NCBI GenBank assembly: GCA_018661705.1
Contig: JABJHR010000019.1
Span: 124,001-188,000 of the forward strand
Origin: Candidatus Woesearchaeota archaeon
Lineage (GTDB): Archaea > Nanobdellota > Nanobdellia > Woesearchaeales > DSVV01
Direction: 5' to 3'
Length of the DNA stretch: 64,000 bases
Below the pieces are notes generated by a model, which saw only the letters and a list, made by a program, of their open reading frames with translations, was not told the origin of the DNA and did no database searches. Positions 33,754 through 42,704 of this stretch are shown in pieces (position 1 is the first letter of the stretch; every line of letters begins with the position of its first letter). A program made the translations under genes and the position numbers.

Positions 33754-33761
33754 TTTATATA
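33754..33761 (+). promoter_or_regulatory. BRE/TATA promoter of the gene pair at 33788
   Basis: CAAAACC precedes TTTATATA, centred about 30 bases before the ATG at 33788. The 190-base gap after 33597 holds only a T-rich tract (probable terminator of the surface gene) and this promoter. Confidence 0.55.
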
Positions 33762-33787
33762 TTTGGGTTGATTAGTTATATTAATAT

Positions 33788-34255
33788 ATGGTCCACTATA
33801 TAGAGAGACTGGAAAATGCAAAAAAAAGCTTAAAAGTGGCAGATCATATGCTAACAATTACACATAATGTGGTTAATGATCCCAAGTTGTTGGTTTTGGT
33901 GTTACAGAAGCTTGAAAATGCCTTAAACAACATAATGGCTGCTGTTTTGCATTATGAATTATATTATCATAGGATTCCTAAATTTGAGGAATCATTCAAG
34001 GCAATGTTTGATATATTTAAAGTGAGATGTATTAGGAGATACAACTTAGATGCGTCTTACATTGAATTAATAAATGAAACTTACAATACATTAAAACAAC
34101 AAAAAGAAGGCCCAGTTGGGTTTGCAAGAAAAGGAAAATATGTCATTTGCTCAGACAATTATGAAATGAAGGTTCTTACAAAGGAATCTTTGGCAAAGTA
34201 TGTTCAAAAAACAAAACTTTTTATAAAAGATGTTGAGAAAATGATTACTAAATAG
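33788..34255 (+). CDS. Hypothetical helical protein, pair member A
   Basis: 155 aa. The N-terminal half is helical ('ENAKKSLKVADHMLTITHNV', 'LLVLVLQKLENALNNIMAAV'), resembling four-helix proteins such as HEPN-like folds, but no catalytic RX4-6H motif is visible. The next gene encodes a protein of the same length with a matching pattern 'LKxxDH...VLxxL...VL', so the two are probable paralogues. The spacing is 16 bases. The function is unknown. Confidence 0.6.
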   Translation: MVHYIERLENAKKSLKVADHMLTITHNVVNDPKLLVLVLQKLENALNNIMAAVLHYELYYHRIPKFEESFKAMFDIFKVRCIRRYNLDASYIELINETYNTLKQQKEGPVGFARKGKYVICSDNYEMKVLTKESLAKYVQKTKLFIKDVEKMITK

Positions 34256-34271
34256 GACTGGTGTATATATC

Positions 34272-34739
34272 ATGGTTTATGAGCCCGAAGAAGGCAATTA
34301 TCTCGAAGAAGCGATTGAAGAATTAAAACGAGTTGATCACTTAATTTTCGTTAGTTTGAAATATACTCGAACAGTCGATGTTCTAAAAAATGTTCTTAAA
34401 AGATTGATTACAACTTTTGGGTGTGTGATTGATGGTGTTTTAGGTGACGCAAGGGATGAAAAAAAAATAATGGAAGTGCCACTCGCACCAGTAAAAAAAT
34501 GTTCTGCTTTAAAAGAATTAATTCCTGGCAAATATGATGAATTAATTGATTTTTTTCTTTATCTTAGAAAATTAGATCGTGCTGAGTATGATAAAATAAA
34601 TGAATTTAGAAGGCACGTAGCTTTAATTGCACACACAGAGGATGAAGGTGATGTTGAAGTAAGTATAGATGTTGTAACTGAATATTATCGAAAGGCAACA
34701 ACACTTATTGAGGCTCTCACTAAAAAACCAGAAGATTAA
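34272..34739 (+). CDS. Hypothetical helical protein, pair member B
   Basis: 155 aa. 'EAIEELKRVDHLIFVSLKYT' followed by 'VLKNVLKRLITTFGCVIDGV' aligns with the protein encoded just upstream. The C-terminal half is helical and charged ('VTEYYRKATTLIEALTKKPE'). Equal length, common operon and shared helix pattern suggest tandem duplication and perhaps a heterodimer. A MinD-like ATPase gene lies 124 bases downstream. Confidence 0.6.
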   Translation: MVYEPEEGNYLEEAIEELKRVDHLIFVSLKYTRTVDVLKNVLKRLITTFGCVIDGVLGDARDEKKIMEVPLAPVKKCSALKELIPGKYDELIDFFLYLRKLDRAEYDKINEFRRHVALIAHTEDEGDVEVSIDVVTEYYRKATTLIEALTKKPED

Positions 34740-34863
34740 ATCTTTATCTAATCTTTTGCAAAGATTCTTATTTATGAAAAAGAGATGTGGGAGCTTTAAT
34801 TAAAAAAAGGTTGTTAAAACCAATTATTAAATCAATTACGGGATTAAATAAGAGTGAATCAAA

Positions 34864-35613
34864 ATGAGTGAATTTATTGCAATTATATCTGCTAAGGGTG
34901 GAGTGGGAAAGACAACGGCTTCAATAAATGTATCTATGTCCTTAAGTCATTTTGGAGCAAACACTTTATTGGTAGATTGTGATTTCACAAGTGCAAATGT
35001 TGGAACTAGTCTTGGTTTTCCACCAAATTTCAAAAATCTTCATGGTGTTTTAAACAAGAATTATTGTGTGGGTGAAGCTATGCATCAACATTCATCAGGA
35101 TTAAAAATTATACCTGGTAGTATCTCATATGATGATATAAAAAATTTAGAGTTTGAAAATTTACATACTTTATTATCTGAACTTACTGGCCCAGATTATA
35201 TTGTTGTTGATTGTCCACCTGGGTTAACAGATGAGGTAACAAAAATAATTCTTGCAGTTGATGCAGTTATTATAGTTACTACTCCTGATTTAATTGCTGT
35301 TACAGATACGTTAAAAACTTTACACATGATGAAAGATCTTAAGAAAAAGGTTTATGGTGTGATTGTTAACAAAAAAACAGATCAACAATATGAAATGACC
35401 CTTGAGAATATTAAACAATTCCTTGAAACAAAAATTTTAGGTGCAATTCCTGAAGATAAGCATTTTTTGACTTCTACTTATTACAAAAATCCTTTTGTAT
35501 TTGTATTTCCTGATAGGGAGAGTAGTCTTGAATATAAGAAGATTGCTGCCGATGTTATGGGAAAAAAATATAAAGGCAGTGCACCATTGAATAACCAAGA
35601 ATTAATATTTTAA
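34864..35613 (+). CDS. MinD/ParA-family P-loop ATPase
   Basis: 249 aa. A deviant Walker A 'KGGVGKTT' at 11-18, 'TLLVDCDFTSANVGTSLG' (switch I region) and 'DYIVVDCPPGL' (Walker B) place it in the MinD group. The C-terminus lacks a clear amphipathic membrane-targeting helix. Such ATPases position division or surface machines by cycling with a partner. The 16-base gap to a four-TM protein makes that the candidate membrane partner. A specific Min role is not shown, since no MinE/MinC homologue is seen. Confidence 0.85.
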   Translation: MSEFIAIISAKGGVGKTTASINVSMSLSHFGANTLLVDCDFTSANVGTSLGFPPNFKNLHGVLNKNYCVGEAMHQHSSGLKIIPGSISYDDIKNLEFENLHTLLSELTGPDYIVVDCPPGLTDEVTKIILAVDAVIIVTTPDLIAVTDTLKTLHMMKDLKKKVYGVIVNKKTDQQYEMTLENIKQFLETKILGAIPEDKHFLTSTYYKNPFVFVFPDRESSLEYKKIAADVMGKKYKGSAPLNNQELIF

Positions 35614-35629
35614 TTCAATATTCAAAAAA

Positions 35630-36139
35630 ATGGAAATTCATAGGCGTGAGTCATTAACAAAAAGAGGATGGAGTGCAGAAGATATTGAGCACTTTGAAAA
35701 CACACTTTTAAATCCTAAAGAAAAACATTCTCACATCAAAAGAAATCTTCATATTACTGGCTTTTGGTTTTTAATATTTGGTTTAATAATGTTAAATGCA
35801 GTTGTAATATTCTTTGTAATTCCTTTTATTCTATTGATTGGCTTACCATGGGTGTATTATATCATGATTGCTTTTGGTTTATTTTGTGGTTTTGCTTTTA
35901 ATTGGTTAGTATTAGAAATTGAACATTTAGAACATGAACATCATTTAATGGCATTCTTAATTATTCCTTTGCTTACTTTATTGGATGTAATCATAATGTA
36001 TGCAATATTAGCTAGAATTAAAGTAGATATGACATTTTCCTATAATCCAGATCCTGTTGTATTCTTCTTTGGCTTATGCTTTATTTTACCATATTTTGTT
36101 TGGTTTATGTTAGGAAAGCATCACAAGAACATTCTTTAG
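35630..36139 (+). CDS. Four-TM membrane protein of unknown function
   Basis: 169 aa. The N-terminus is hydrophilic with His/Arg ('EIHRRESLTKRGWSAEDIEH'), then four hydrophobic helices (about 42-65, 70-95, 108-127, 140-160) separated by His-rich loops ('EIEHLEHEHHLM'). The gene overlaps nothing but follows the MinD-like gene closely, so they are likely co-transcribed. The histidines could bind metal, which is speculation. Confidence 0.65.
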   Translation: MEIHRRESLTKRGWSAEDIEHFENTLLNPKEKHSHIKRNLHITGFWFLIFGLIMLNAVVIFFVIPFILLIGLPWVYYIMIAFGLFCGFAFNWLVLEIEHLEHEHHLMAFLIIPLLTLLDVIIMYAILARIKVDMTFSYNPDPVVFFFGLCFILPYFVWFMLGKHHKNIL

Positions 36140-36156
36140 TTTTTTATATTTCCTTT

Positions 36157-36327
36157 TTACCATAAATTCTGTTTAAATTTCATTGCAAACAGAATGAACA
36201 ACCCAATTACGATTAGAAATACTATTATTTTGATTACAATAAACCATTTCCAGAACTTTTTTTGTATTGGTTTTTGAGAATTCCATTTATCTTTCAAATG
36301 TTTAATTTCTTTCTTAATAAATTTCAT
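36157..36327 (-). CDS. Small single-TM protein
   Basis: 56 aa from the ATG at 36327 (in-frame starts also exist at 36336 and 36387). It has a lysine-rich helix of about 25 residues, then one hydrophobic helix ('FIVIKIIVFLIVIGLFILFA') and a short basic end. A TATA-like stretch on the minus strand lies near 36350-36362. The composition looks like a real small membrane protein, but no homologue can be named. Confidence 0.45.
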   Translation of the reverse strand: MKFIKKEIKHLKDKWNSQKPIQKKFWKWFIVIKIIVFLIVIGLFILFAMKFKQNLW

Positions 36328-36400
36328 AATTCTCATATTTTGGTTAATTTGGGTTATCTTATATATTATTTTTGAATTTGTTAACATAAATTGGAAAACA

Positions 36401-36408
36401 TTTATATA
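36401..36408 (+). promoter_or_regulatory. TATA box of surface protein gene 2
   Basis: AACA precedes TTTATATA, with a 33-base leader ending AAAAGGTGATTTAT before the ATG at 36465. The layout matches surface gene 1. Confidence 0.5.
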
Positions 36409-36464
36409 TTATTAAACTAAAGAAATTATAAAAATACTTAATTATAAAATAAAAGGTGATTTAT

Positions 36465-37805
36465 ATGGCGAAAAAGAAAAATGATTTTTCTATGTATTTA
36501 CTTGCAATTGTAGCAATTGTAGCTATTGTTGGTATATACTTGATGTTAGGTGGTAGTTCTAGTGTTTCAGAGACAGATGAAGATGCAGAAATCATATCAG
36601 ATGAAGAATTTGCATTAGAAAAAGATATTTCATTTAATCAAGAAAGTGATTTATCTGGAGAAGCATTTACTGTGGGTCAATGTCATGATGAAGATGCTGA
36701 TTCTACAAAAGATAAAAATCAATTATTTGTTCAGGGTACAACAACATATAAGGGAAAATCAAGATCAGATAAATGTAAAACATATGGTGGGAAATCTTAT
36801 TTGTTTGAATATTTTTGTAGAAATAATGGCAGATGGGCAAGATGGCAATTTAATTGTGCTAAGCTTAACTATGGGAAACCGGGGGCAGATTATCAATGTG
36901 TAACCGGTGCTTGTGTTAATCTTGGTGATGATGAAGTACAGGAATATCCTTATTGTGATGATAATTTATTATATGGTGCTCAAGGCGGCGGAGTTTCCAA
37001 TTGTGAAGCTCAAATAAATCCTTACACCGGATTAAGTAAAAGTTGTGTTGGTGAGCCAGGAGAAGCAAGCTGTCAAGTTGCTTGTGATGATGATTTTTAT
37101 GAATGTTCATCTGCATCTCCAACTTCAGCAAGAAAATATGCTTGTGTGGATGGTGTTCTTCCTTTTAATGGTGTTTGGGAATCATGTAGTTCTGTTTCCC
37201 CATATGCTGCTTGTGAGGAAGGATTTGGCAAAGGGTGTGCATGTACACCTGGAAAAACCGATGAAAAGGATTGTGTAAAAAAAGGTGATGCACAATATTT
37301 TAAAACATTACATTTGAATGAGGATTGCAGCACTTATTATAGTTGGCCTTATAATCATTGTGACCAGTACATAAATACCTTAGGTTGGACAAATAATTCT
37401 TGTGATGGGGAATTAGGGTGTTGTTTTGAAAAACCAACTGATCTAAATGAATGTATTGACACTGATGGGGATGGTGTTCCAGAAACATTTCATAATCAAA
37501 CAAAAGATTTATGCACAGATGACATAACAGAGATTTACATTGATTGTACTGGTTTTGGTTTTTGTGGTTCTGTTGAAACATATGGTGGTGTCCTAGAAAA
37601 TAAATGTATGGCTGATTGTGAAGACGGTGAGGAAAGGTATTTCTGCGAAATTTTCGATTATTATGCGGGGCCTAAGTATTATAAAAAATCCTGTAATATT
37701 TATTATTCTAATTATAAACATTGGTCATCTGTGAGTTGGGTTGGTGAAGCAACTTGTCCACCAGGTGCAAACTGTTACGACCCATACAATCTTGGTTGTG
37801 CCTAA
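36465..37805 (+). CDS. Membrane-anchored Cys-rich surface protein, paralogue 2
   Basis: 446 aa from the ATG at 36465, directly behind AAAAGGTGAT. The start 'MAKKKNDFSMYLLAIVAIVA' is nearly identical to paralogue 1, then comes an acidic linker and a large outside domain that is even richer in cysteine. Near residue 330 is 'CIDTDGDGVPETFHNQT', the same calcium-loop-like segment, followed by 'CTDD'. The protein ends 'CPPGANCYDPYNLGCA'. The middle differs from paralogue 1, which fits fast-evolving surface antigens or adhesins. No enzymatic motif is visible. Confidence 0.65.
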   Translation: MAKKKNDFSMYLLAIVAIVAIVGIYLMLGGSSSVSETDEDAEIISDEEFALEKDISFNQESDLSGEAFTVGQCHDEDADSTKDKNQLFVQGTTTYKGKSRSDKCKTYGGKSYLFEYFCRNNGRWARWQFNCAKLNYGKPGADYQCVTGACVNLGDDEVQEYPYCDDNLLYGAQGGGVSNCEAQINPYTGLSKSCVGEPGEASCQVACDDDFYECSSASPTSARKYACVDGVLPFNGVWESCSSVSPYAACEEGFGKGCACTPGKTDEKDCVKKGDAQYFKTLHLNEDCSTYYSWPYNHCDQYINTLGWTNNSCDGELGCCFEKPTDLNECIDTDGDGVPETFHNQTKDLCTDDITEIYIDCTGFGFCGSVETYGGVLENKCMADCEDGEERYFCEIFDYYAGPKYYKKSCNIYYSNYKHWSSVSWVGEATCPPGANCYDPYNLGCA

Positions 37806-37839
37806 TTTTTTCTTTTTTTCTTTACTTTTTTAAATAATC

Positions 37840-38046
37840 AAAATTTGCCAGTTTAAAATTGTCTAGCTAATTATCCCCACGCTTTTTGCAAATCAAAGAT
37901 TTGCAAACCCTTAAAACAAGATTTGAAGTGAATCGTGAGGTATTAGTGGCTTGAAACTGATCGGCAAATTTTCATTCTTATAAATTCAGGCGTGCTATGC
38001 CCTGTATCTACAACTTATAATCTACAGTATTAGGGCCGAATTTATA
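37840..38046. ncRNA. Candidate structured RNA or inverted-repeat element in a 407-base gap
   Basis: Outer arms 37840-37854 and 37954-37972 pair over 15 bp (AAAATTTGCC/GGCAAATTTT plus AGTTT/AAACT, with a GATC bulge). Inside, CCCCACG (37875-37881) pairs with CGTGAGG (37934-37940) with one mismatch, and TTTGCAAATC/GATTTGCAAA (37885-37907) forms a perfect 10-bp hairpin with an AAA loop. A second domain pairs TATAAATTC (37979-37987) with GAATTTATA (38038-38046). The strand cannot be told. The gap contains no gene. Confidence 0.4.
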
Positions 38047-38088
38047 ATAACATTACTCATAGATAACTAATTCTCTTCTTTCAAAACC

Positions 38089-38096
38089 TTTATAAA
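38089..38096 (+). promoter_or_regulatory. BRE/TATA promoter of the gene at 38213
   Basis: CAAAACC precedes TTTATAAA. The predicted start near 38120 gives a leader of about 90 bases, ending AAGGTGG before the ATG at 38213. Confidence 0.55.
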
Positions 38097-38212
38097 TCTC
38101 CATTGATTCCACAGATTAAAATACACACATTTACGAGTCAGTATTTTAATGTAAAATATTGTATGATAAATGCAAAATAAACACAAAAATAAGCACAAAA
38201 AGGTGGTAAAAA

Positions 38213-38626
38213 ATGACAGTAGTTGGATTTAACTTTGCAAAAATTACAGTTGAAAAAAAGGGCCCTACAAAAGGTAAGGTTAACATTAGTAATAATGTTA
38301 CAATTGAAGATTTAGAAGAATCTAGTTTTTCAATTGGTCAAGAAGAACAAAAATCATTAAAAGTTATCTTTAAGTTTAATTCTACATATGATCCTGATGT
38401 TGGTTATATTGAATTATTAGGAGATTTAATTTTTATTGAAGAAAAATCTAGAATTAAAGAGATTTTTGAAACTTGGAAAGAGAAAAGAAGAGTTGATAAA
38501 GATCTTATGGCTGAAATATTAAACATTATACTAACAAGGTGTAATATTCAGGCTTTAATATTAGCAAGAGACATTAACTTACCTTCACCAATTCCTCTTC
38601 CAAAGGTAAAGGTTGAAACTAAATAA
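38213..38626 (+). CDS. Conserved hypothetical protein, SecB-like in outline
   Basis: 137 aa. The first ~85 residues are beta-rich with alternating strands ('MTVVGFNFAKITVEKKGP', 'VNISNNVTIEDLE', 'SLKVIFKFNSTYDPDVGYIE') and a helical C-terminus ('VDKDLMAEILNIILTRCNIQ'). The strand order and the Pro-rich end recall SecB-fold proteins, but the match is weak and I would not name it. It lies upstream of CDC48, with its own promoter and a strong ribosome binding site. Confidence 0.6.
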   Translation: MTVVGFNFAKITVEKKGPTKGKVNISNNVTIEDLEESSFSIGQEEQKSLKVIFKFNSTYDPDVGYIELLGDLIFIEEKSRIKEIFETWKEKRRVDKDLMAEILNIILTRCNIQALILARDINLPSPIPLPKVKVETK

Positions 38627-38745
38627 GATCTTTTTTTAATTTTATTATTTTTATTTTAATATTTCATTATTTTTTGTTTTATTTTAACTTTATTTATATA
38701 CATGCATATATAATATCAAGAATTAAATGAAAAGGTGGTGTGAAA

Positions 38746-41304
38746 ATGGCAGAAACACTTAAGCTAAAAGTTGCTGAAGCAATCCAAGACGATGTTAATA
38801 AAGGCATTATTAGAATTGATTCTAATTTTATGCACAAAATCAATGCAAGACCCGGTGATATAATAACTATCTTAGGTGAAAGAGAAACAGTTGGTATTGT
38901 TGATAGAGCTTATCCTGGTGATATTGGATTAAACATTATCAGAATGGATGGAATTCTAAGAAGAAATGCTAAAACAGGGATTGGAGAAATAGTTGAAGTG
39001 AAAAAAGCTGCTGTTAAAGAAGCAAAAAAAGTCACAATTGCACCTGCTCAAAAAGGAGTTGTTGTTCGTGCTTCTCCAAGTATTTTTAAACAAGGTTTAT
39101 TAGGTAGGGCTCTTGTTAAAGGAGATCTTGTAAGTTTAGGTGGGACAAGAAGAAGAAAAACAACAATGAGTGATAGCCCATTCTTTAATGATATTTTTTC
39201 AATGTTAGATGATAATGTTTCAGGTTTTGGTTTTAGTGAATTAAAATTTGTTGTTGCATCTTCAGATCCAAAAGGTCCGGTTATTATTACAGAAAATACA
39301 GACGTTACTTTTAATCCAGAAGCAGTAGAATTAAAAGAAGAAAAAGTTCTAGAAGTAACTTATGAAGATATTGGTGGTCTTGACGAAGAAATTAAAAAAA
39401 TAAGAGAAATGGTTGAATTGCCATTAAAACATCCTGAAATTTTTGAAAGATTGGGTGTAGAACCACCTAAGGGTGTATTATTACATGGTCCACCAGGTAC
39501 TGGAAAAACTTTGCTTGCAAAAGCTGTTGCAAACGAAACAAATAGTCATTTTATTTTAATCAATGGTCCAGAAATAATGAGTAAGTTTTATGGAGAATCA
39601 GAAGCTAATTTAAGAAAGAAATTTGAAGATGCTGAAAAAAATGCACCTTCTATAATTTTCTTTGATGAAATTGATGCAATTGCTCCTAAAAGAGAGGAAG
39701 TTCATGGGGAAGTTGAAAGAAGAGTAGTTGCTCAACTTTTAGCAAACATGGATGGTTTGCAATCAAGAGGAAAAGTTGTTGTAATTGCTGCTACCAATAG
39801 ACCAGATGATCTAGATCCTGCTTTAAGAAGACCAGGGAGGTTTGATAGAGAAGTTGAGATTGGTGTTCCAGGAAAAGATTCTAGATTATCGGTATTAAAA
39901 ATTCATACCAGGAATATGCCACTTAAACCAGAATATACTTTAGCTTCAGCTAAATCAGAATTAAAACAAGCAATTAAAAAAATTGAAGAAGAGATTAAAT
40001 TATTAGAAATTATGCAAGATTCTAGTGTAAACAAAGAATCGGAAAATATAATTGCGAGAATAAAAGATAAAAAAGAGGAAACAGAAATTCTAAAAAGTTC
40101 CATGAATAAAATCTCTAAACTAAAACAAAAAGAATTTTCAGATATAATGGAAACAGAAAATTATGGTGTTTTAAATAATTTTGAATATTCAAAAACTTAT
40201 AACATTTTTAAAGAAGCTTTTTTAAAGGAATTTGCAGATATGACTTATGGTTTTGTAGGTGCTGATTTATCGTCTTTAGCTAAAGAAGCAGCAATGAATG
40301 TATTAAGGCGAATTTTGCCAGACTTGAGATTTAAAGAAGAAGGTGAACCAATACCAACAGATGTTTTAGATAAACTTAAAATTACTAAAAATGATTTTAA
40401 AGAAGCATTAAAGGTTGTAAGGCCAAGTGCAATGAGAGAAGTTTTAGTTGAAATTCCTAATGTTAAATGGGATGATGTTGGTGGTTTAGACACTGTTAAA
40501 CAAGAATTAAAAGAAGCAGTTGAATGGCCCTTAAAATATCCTGATGTATTTACTCGTCTTGGTGTAAGACCTCCAAGAGGTATTTTATTGTATGGTGCTC
40601 CGGGAACTGGAAAGACAATGCTTGCTAAAGCTGTAGCTAATGAGTCACAAGCAAATTTTATTCTTGTAAAAGGTCCAGAAATGTTAAGCAAATGGGTTGG
40701 TGAAAGTGAACGTGCTGTAAGAAAAATCTTTAAAAAAGCCAGACAAACATCTCCTACAATTATCTTTTTTGATGAGATGGATAGTATTGCTCCTAAAAGA
40801 GGTGCTGGCGGAGATAATAATGTTACTGAAAGAGTTGTCAACCAATTATTGACAGAAATAGATGGTTTAGAAGAATTAAATGATGTTGTTGTAATTGCTG
40901 CAACTAATAGGCCTGATATTATTGATACAGGATTGTTAAGAAAAGGAAGATTTGATAGAATTATTCAAACACCATCTCCTGATATAAAATCAAGAGAAAT
41001 GATATTTAAAATTCACACAAAGAATATGCCTTTGAAAGGTGTTGATTTTAAAGCCTTAGCTAAAGAAACAGAAGGATATGCCGGGGCAGATATTGAAGCT
41101 ATATGTAGAGAAGCAGCAATTCTTGCTTTAAGAGACGACATAAAAGCAAAAGAAGTGACAAAAAAATACTTTGACAAAGCACTTGAAAAAGTATATCCTT
41201 CAATTACAGAAGAGATTAAGAAATCATATGATGAAATGTCAATGATGTTCAGTAGTGCTAAAGGCAGAGAGTTTCAGAAGGAAAAACCACAATACTTTGG
41301 TTAA
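38746..41304 (+). CDS. CDC48/VAT-type double AAA+ ATPase with a coiled-coil insertion in D1
   Basis: 852 aa from the ATG at 38746, behind AAGGTGGTG. The N domain (1-190) is the double-psi barrel substrate/cofactor module. D1 has Walker A 'GPPGTGKT' at about 248 and '[14 protein letters not shown]'; D2 has 'GAPGTGKT' at about 617 and '[14 protein letters not shown]'. Arginine fingers ('RRPGRFDRE', 'RKGRFDR') are present in both. Between 'NMPLKPEYT' and '[13 protein letters not shown]' there are about 100 extra residues, strongly coiled-coil, where other members have fewer than 15. It unfolds proteins for degradation or remodelling. A TATA-like stretch at 38693-38700 fits a short leader. Confidence 0.93.
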   Translation: MAETLKLKVAEAIQDDVNKGIIRIDSNFMHKINARPGDIITILGERETVGIVDRAYPGDIGLNIIRMDGILRRNAKTGIGEIVEVKKAAVKEAKKVTIAPAQKGVVVRASPSIFKQGLLGRALVKGDLVSLGGTRRRKTTMSDSPFFNDIFSMLDDNVSGFGFSELKFVVASSDPKGPVIITENTDVTFNPEAVELKEEKVLEVTYEDIGGLDEEIKKIREMVELPLKHPEIFERLGVEPPKGVLLHGPPGTGKTLLAKAVANETNSHFILINGPEIMSKFYGESEANLRKKFEDAEKNAPSIIFFDEIDAIAPKREEVHGEVERRVVAQLLANMDGLQSRGKVVVIAATNRPDDLDPALRRPGRFDREVEIGVPGKDSRLSVLKIHTRNMPLKPEYTLASAKSELKQAIKKIEEEIKLLEIMQDSSVNKESENIIARIKDKKEETEILKSSMNKISKLKQKEFSDIMETENYGVLNNFEYSKTYNIFKEAFLKEFADMTYGFVGADLSSLAKEAAMNVLRRILPDLRFKEEGEPIPTDVLDKLKITKNDFKEALKVVRPSAMREVLVEIPNVKWDDVGGLDTVKQELKEAVEWPLKYPDVFTRLGVRPPRGILLYGAPGTGKTMLAKAVANESQANFILVKGPEMLSKWVGESERAVRKIFKKARQTSPTIIFFDEMDSIAPKRGAGGDNNVTERVVNQLLTEIDGLEELNDVVVIAATNRPDIIDTGLLRKGRFDRIIQTPSPDIKSREMIFKIHTKNMPLKGVDFKALAKETEGYAGADIEAICREAAILALRDDIKAKEVTKKYFDKALEKVYPSITEEIKKSYDEMSMMFSSAKGREFQKEKPQYFG

Positions 41305-41375
41305 TTCTTGTTTTTTTCTTTAATTTTTTAACAATCTCTATATTCTTACTTTTTTAACTTCTTTTTTTGAATAAC

Positions 41376-41383
41376 TTTTTAAA
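41376..41383 (+). promoter_or_regulatory. TATA box of the radical SAM gene at 41407
   Basis: TTTTTAAA, centred 27-28 bases before the ATG at 41407; leaderless. Confidence 0.45.
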
Positions 41384-41406
41384 TTCATCTTTATTATTCT
41401 AATCCC

Positions 41407-42660
41407 ATGGAATTTAAATCATTAGAATTTAATATTAGCAAAGATACAGAAAAAGGAATTGAATATCTTTACGTATCTTTTTATGGTTCATTCTACTTTA
41501 AAATACCTCTCAGTGAAGTAAGAAGAATTGATAAACATTTCAAACTTAATCCTAAAAACAGTAATGAAATCATTTTCACAATTAACCAAGAAAAAGCAGA
41601 GAAAAAGTTTATGTTTCTTATACAACGGTTTATGAATGAATTAAAATCAAAAATTACAGGAAATAAAACCATATACTTGCATGAAAATTCAGATATTCCT
41701 TTATTTGGATTACAATTTATTGGAATTATTGATAAAGGCACAGACATGATTGAAGTAAAACCTTTAACCAGTTGTAATCTTAATTGTAGTTTTTGTAGCG
41801 TGGGGGAAGGTGTTAAGACAAGAAAGCAAATTGATTTTGTTGTTGAAGAGGAATATTTGGTAGATGAACTTTCAGAATTATTAGATCTTAAAGTAAAGCA
41901 TGATCCTAAAACAAAAATTAGTGTTTGGATTAATCCTCATGGTGAACCTTTCTTGTATTCTAGACTATTAGATCTTGTAAAGGATATTGCAGAATTAACT
42001 GCAGTTAAGGATGTTCATATTATTACTTCTGGTACTTTATTAAACAAAAAAATAATTGATGATCTTTCCGATATAAACAAGAAAGTCAGTAAGAATAAGA
42101 ATAATAAACTTAAATTAAGTATTTCAATCTCTACATTAAATGAAAAGATCGCAAAAAAAATTATGGGTCTGAACTCTTATGATCCTAATCATGTTCTTGA
42201 AATGATTGAATATGCAACTAAAAAAGAAATTGAGACAATAATCACTCCAGTTTATCTTCTTGGTGTTAATGATAATGATATAGAACAATTAATTGATTTC
42301 TCAAAAAAACATAAATTAAAGATTTCTATTCAGAAGTTTTGCTCTAATAAATTTGGTAGAAACCCAATTAAAGAGACTAATTGGGAAAATTTTACAGAGA
42401 AGCTTAAAGAATGGGAAAAACTTTATGGGAAAGAGCTAGTACAAACTGGTGAAATTGGTAAAAGCAAAGAACTTGAAAGGCCCTTTAAGAAAGATGATGT
42501 AATTCAAGCAGAAATTAAATTTTCTGGTAGATTTTTAAGAGACAAAGTTGCTGTTGCTAAGGACAGATGTATATTAATTCCTAATTGTCAGAAACAAACA
42601 GGAAAAACCAAAGCAACTATTACTTCTACAAAATATGGTGTTTACCTTGCTAAGGGTTGA
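41407..42660 (+). CDS. Radical SAM protein
   Basis: 417 aa. The N-terminal ~115 residues have no recognisable domain. The radical SAM core starts at 'EVKPLTSCNLNCSFCSVGEG' with CX3CX2C, followed by 'INPHGEPFLYSRL' (a GGE-like SAM-binding motif) and 'HIITSGTLL'. Cysteines near the end ('CILIPNCQKQ') may bind an auxiliary cluster. A TRAM-like basic C-terminus may be present. The order next to GatD is noted, but the reaction is not identified. A nucleic-acid or cofactor role is possible. Confidence 0.75.
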   Translation: MEFKSLEFNISKDTEKGIEYLYVSFYGSFYFKIPLSEVRRIDKHFKLNPKNSNEIIFTINQEKAEKKFMFLIQRFMNELKSKITGNKTIYLHENSDIPLFGLQFIGIIDKGTDMIEVKPLTSCNLNCSFCSVGEGVKTRKQIDFVVEEEYLVDELSELLDLKVKHDPKTKISVWINPHGEPFLYSRLLDLVKDIAELTAVKDVHIITSGTLLNKKIIDDLSDINKKVSKNKNNKLKLSISISTLNEKIAKKIMGLNSYDPNHVLEMIEYATKKEIETIITPVYLLGVNDNDIEQLIDFSKKHKLKISIQKFCSNKFGRNPIKETNWENFTEKLKEWEKLYGKELVQTGEIGKSKELERPFKKDDVIQAEIKFSGRFLRDKVAVAKDRCILIPNCQKQTGKTKATITSTKYGVYLAKG

Positions 42661-42664
42661 TTTC

Positions 42665-42679
42665 CAAAACCTTTATATA
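42665..42679 (+). promoter_or_regulatory. BRE/TATA promoter of gatD
   Basis: CAAAACC precedes TTTATATA (42672-42679), centred about 29 bases before the ATG at 42705. Confidence 0.6.
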
Positions 42680-42704
42680 ATTAAATAGGTCCATAATAAT
42701 TAAA

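Noticed and set aside
40245-40841. 198-codon minus-strand open frame inside the CDC48 gene
   Set aside because: It lies fully opposite the highly conserved D2 ATPase domain and has no family match; a coding shadow.
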